Source: Desulfobacteraceae bacterium
GTDB taxonomy: Bacteria > Desulfobacterota > DSM-4660 > Desulfatiglandales > Desulfatiglandaceae
Direction: 5' to 3'
Assembly: GCA_020349865.1 (NCBI GenBank)
Contig: CP070700.1
Location: forward strand, 4,471,405 to 4,477,852
Length of the DNA: 6,448 nucleotides
Below, piece by piece: positions 4,961 through 6,448 of the stretch. The notes below the pieces were generated by a model. It made no database searches, was not told where the DNA came from, and worked only from the letters and a program-made list of their open reading frames with translations. Position numbers and translations under genes: made by a program. Every line of letters starts with the position of its first letter. Position 1 is the first letter of the stretch.

Positions 4961-5614
4961 ATGCATGAAAGACAGTACCTTGTGGACGATCTTACCTTAC
5001 AGGAATCGTGGCGGATATTCCAAATCATGGCGGAATTCGTCGAAGGTTTTGATGTAATGCCAAATGTATCTCCGGCAGTTACTATATTTGGGTCATCTAA
5101 GATCAAAGCCCAGAGCCACATTTACAAGACAACTCTCAAGTTGTCTCGTTTACTGGTTGAAAACGGCTTTAACGTCATTTCGGGCGGCGGCCCAGGGGTA
5201 ATGGAAGCCGCCAACAAGGGGGCCGCCCAAGCCGGGGGGAAATCCGTAGGGCTCCACATTAACCTTCCCAGCGAACAGCAAGCAAACGAATACGCCAATG
5301 TACGGCTCAAATTCAACTATTTCTTTATCAGGAAGGTCATGTTTATAAAATACGCTGTGGCCTATGTTATTATGCCGGGGGGGTTCGGAACACTTGACGA
5401 GCTCTTTGAGGCCCTGACCCTGATTCAGACAAAAAGAATCAGACCCTTCCCTGTCATCCTCATGGATTCAGGTTTTTGGAATGGCCTCCTGGAATGGATT
5501 AAAGGCACGCTGGTCAAAAAAAACACCCTGCGGGAAACCGATCTGGAGGTCTTTAACGTAGTAGACACGCCTGAAGATGCCGTGGCGATCATAAAAAGGC
5601 GAGTGATTGTCTAA
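4961..5614 (+). CDS. LOG family (TIGR00730) Rossmann-fold protein
   Basis: This 217-residue protein belongs to the LOG / lysine-decarboxylase-like group, whose characterised members are phosphoribohydrolases that release a free base from nucleoside 5'-monophosphates (cytokinin activation in plants, purine nucleotide cleavage in bacteria). After a variable N-terminus of about 36 residues, a Rossmann core follows: VTIFGSS at 40-46, the phosphate-binding GGGPGVMEAANKGA at 75-88, FFIRKVMFIKYA at 121-132 (Arg124, Lys125), and the hallmark MPGGFGTLDE at 138-147 with catalytic Glu147. All hallmark residues are present. Predicted cytoplasmic and usually dimeric. The substrate cannot be assigned from sequence alone. 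The gene heads a two-gene unit: its stop overlaps the start of rsmG by 8 bp. The ATG at 4961 has GAAAGG upstream and a candidate promoter about 30 bp before it. Confidence 0.92.
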   Translation: MHERQYLVDDLTLQESWRIFQIMAEFVEGFDVMPNVSPAVTIFGSSKIKAQSHIYKTTLKLSRLLVENGFNVISGGGPGVMEAANKGAAQAGGKSVGLHINLPSEQQANEYANVRLKFNYFFIRKVMFIKYAVAYVIMPGGFGTLDELFEALTLIQTKRIRPFPVILMDSGFWNGLLEWIKGTLVKKNTLRETDLEVFNVVDTPEDAVAIIKRRVIV

Positions 5615-6281
5615 TTTGAACAGGAACGAAAAGGATCTTTTACGAATCTGGGCCTGCGACTTTGGTGTAGAACTATCAGGACCGCAACTCCGTCTCCTTG
5701 GCATTTATTTTGATGAATTGTGGCTGTGGAATAAGCGGATGAACCTCACGGGCCTGACCACCCGGGAAAGAATTATTAAAGAACTCCTCCTTGATTCCTT
5801 GATACCTTCCCCTTTCCTGCCTGAAAAGGGCCATCTGCTCGATGTAGGCTCAGGCGCAGGTTTTCCCGCAATCCCCTTAAAAATCAGCCGAAAGAAGATA
5901 ACCTTCAATCTTATGGAAGCCAAATCAAAAAAGGTCAGTTTCCTGAGGCAGGTAATCCGGCTCTTGGGGCTTAAGGGAATTGAGGTTACGAGAGGACGAA
6001 TCGAAAAGGGCAAAGAGATTCTCCTGCCAGAAGGATACAATGTCATCACAGCCAGGGCTTTGGCGCATCTGCCGCAGACCTTGACATGGTGTGCCCCCTT
6101 TCTTATGCCAGGTGGCGCTATTGTGAACTTTCAGGGAAGCCGGTTTGAACACGCTCTCACGGAGAGTTCGGACGTCATGAAAAGAGAACGGCTGTTTCTT
6201 TACAAATCCATTCCCTACACACTGCCCGGAAAGGATTCCCGCAGACATATCCTTATATTTAAGAAAAACGTAACAGTTTAG
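5607..6281 (+). CDS. rsmG: 16S rRNA (guanine-527-N7)-methyltransferase RsmG
   Basis: This 224-residue protein matches RsmG/GidB, the SAM-dependent enzyme that makes m7G527 in the 530 loop of 16S rRNA; loss in other bacteria gives low-level streptomycin resistance. Landmarks: WNKRMNLTGLT at 41-51, LLLDSL at 60-65, the SAM motif LLDVGSGAGFPAIPLKI at 77-93, Glu104 after strand 2, ITARALAHL at 147-155 and MPGG at 167-170. Where many homologues have LKG in the late strand, this one has FQG (175-177). The start is TTG at 5607, inside the end of the LOG gene; AAGG at 5596-5599, 7 nt upstream, supports it, and a second TTG at 5616 is an alternative. The overlap implies translational coupling. Common partners mnmG and parA are not present. 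The last four codons (stop included) lie in the dispersed repeat at 6269-6342. Confidence 0.95.
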   Translation: MSNLNRNEKDLLRIWACDFGVELSGPQLRLLGIYFDELWLWNKRMNLTGLTTRERIIKELLLDSLIPSPFLPEKGHLLDVGSGAGFPAIPLKISRKKITFNLMEAKSKKVSFLRQVIRLLGLKGIEVTRGRIEKGKEILLPEGYNVITARALAHLPQTLTWCAPFLMPGGAIVNFQGSRFEHALTESSDVMKRERLFLYKSIPYTLPGKDSRRHILIFKKNVTV

Positions 6282-6342
6282 CGGTTTGAAAAAACTAACC
6301 GTGGATTGTAGGGCCATGAGGATCTCTTTTTCAAAAGCCGCA
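6269..6342 (-). repeat. 74-bp dispersed repeat, copy 2 (inverted)
   Basis: The reverse complement of this segment matches 69-142 at 62 of 74 positions, ungapped. Its rightmost 13 bases on the minus-strand reading overlap the end of rsmG, so the repeat supplies the last residues and stop codon of that gene. Beyond 6342, AATGAGGC (minus strand, 6350-6357) also matches 2-9, suggesting that the repeat unit originally extended to about 6358. Confidence 0.8.
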
Positions 6343-6448
6343 TAAGCCGGCCTCATTACATGGAACGGCAGATTGGCCTTAAAATTCAGCCCAGGACAGC
6401 CCCAGAAGGGAATCTTCATAAAAGAGGTCGTCCTCTCTGCCTGCTCAG
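6343..6448. other. Non-coding tail of the window
   Basis: After the repeat I see no credible gene up to the window edge. A small hairpin AGAGG (6423-6427) with CCTCT (6432-6436) has no T-run after it. A minus-strand reading frame starting at 6419 runs through the repeat and antisense across rsmG; it is not believed to be a gene. No terminator for the LOG-rsmG unit is visible. Confidence 0.5.

Noticed and set aside
6282..6302. Hairpin CGGTT/AACCG as terminator of rsmG
   Set aside because: The stem is 5 bp, no T-run follows, and it lies wholly inside the dispersed repeat.
5925..6419. Minus-strand reading frame of 164 codons across the end of rsmG
   Set aside because: It is antisense to rsmG for most of its length and takes its N-terminal part from the repeat. 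Its only purine-rich upstream site is too far from the ATG.

Overview
This is a gene-dense bacterial chromosomal window with seven recognisable protein genes on both strands, no RNA gene and no CRISPR array. The gene families and the style of intergenic repeats fit an anaerobic deltaproteobacterium (Desulfobacterota, for example a sulfate reducer or relative). That placement is an inference from gene content and remembered protein similarity; no taxonomic marker is decisive here.

Layout. Positions 1-335 hold a 74-bp dispersed repeat (copy 1, 69-142), a short GC-rich insertion-like block beside it, and the upstream region of an acyl-CoA dehydrogenase gene (336-1601, +). A minus-strand series follows, read from right to left: class-IV PLP aminotransferase (3567-4556), dodecin-like small protein (3289-3495), XRE-cupin transcriptional regulator (2465-3166) and DUF1178 zinc-ribbon protein (1616-2047). 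The 417-bp gap between the last two carries a nested palindromic repeat (2159-2308) and a separate 9-bp inverted repeat (2374-2429). A 404-bp divergent region (4557-4960) separates the aminotransferase from a plus-strand pair: a LOG/TIGR00730 Rossmann protein (4961-5614) and rsmG/gidB (5607-6281), which overlap by 8 bp. A second copy of the 74-bp repeat, in opposite orientation, begins inside the last codons of rsmG (6269-6342).

How the genes fit together. LOG and rsmG look translationally coupled. The XRE-cupin regulator has a plausible promoter with a dyad across its -10 and spacer, which suggests autoregulation. It lies near an acyl-CoA dehydrogenase, but nothing in the sequence shows that it controls that gene. 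No genes here form an obvious new multi-gene system. The points most worth checking are the paired inverted repeats at the window edges, a dodecin lacking both expected flavin-stacking residues, the operator-like dyad before the XRE gene, and a possible leader peptide with a weak terminator upstream of the aminotransferase.
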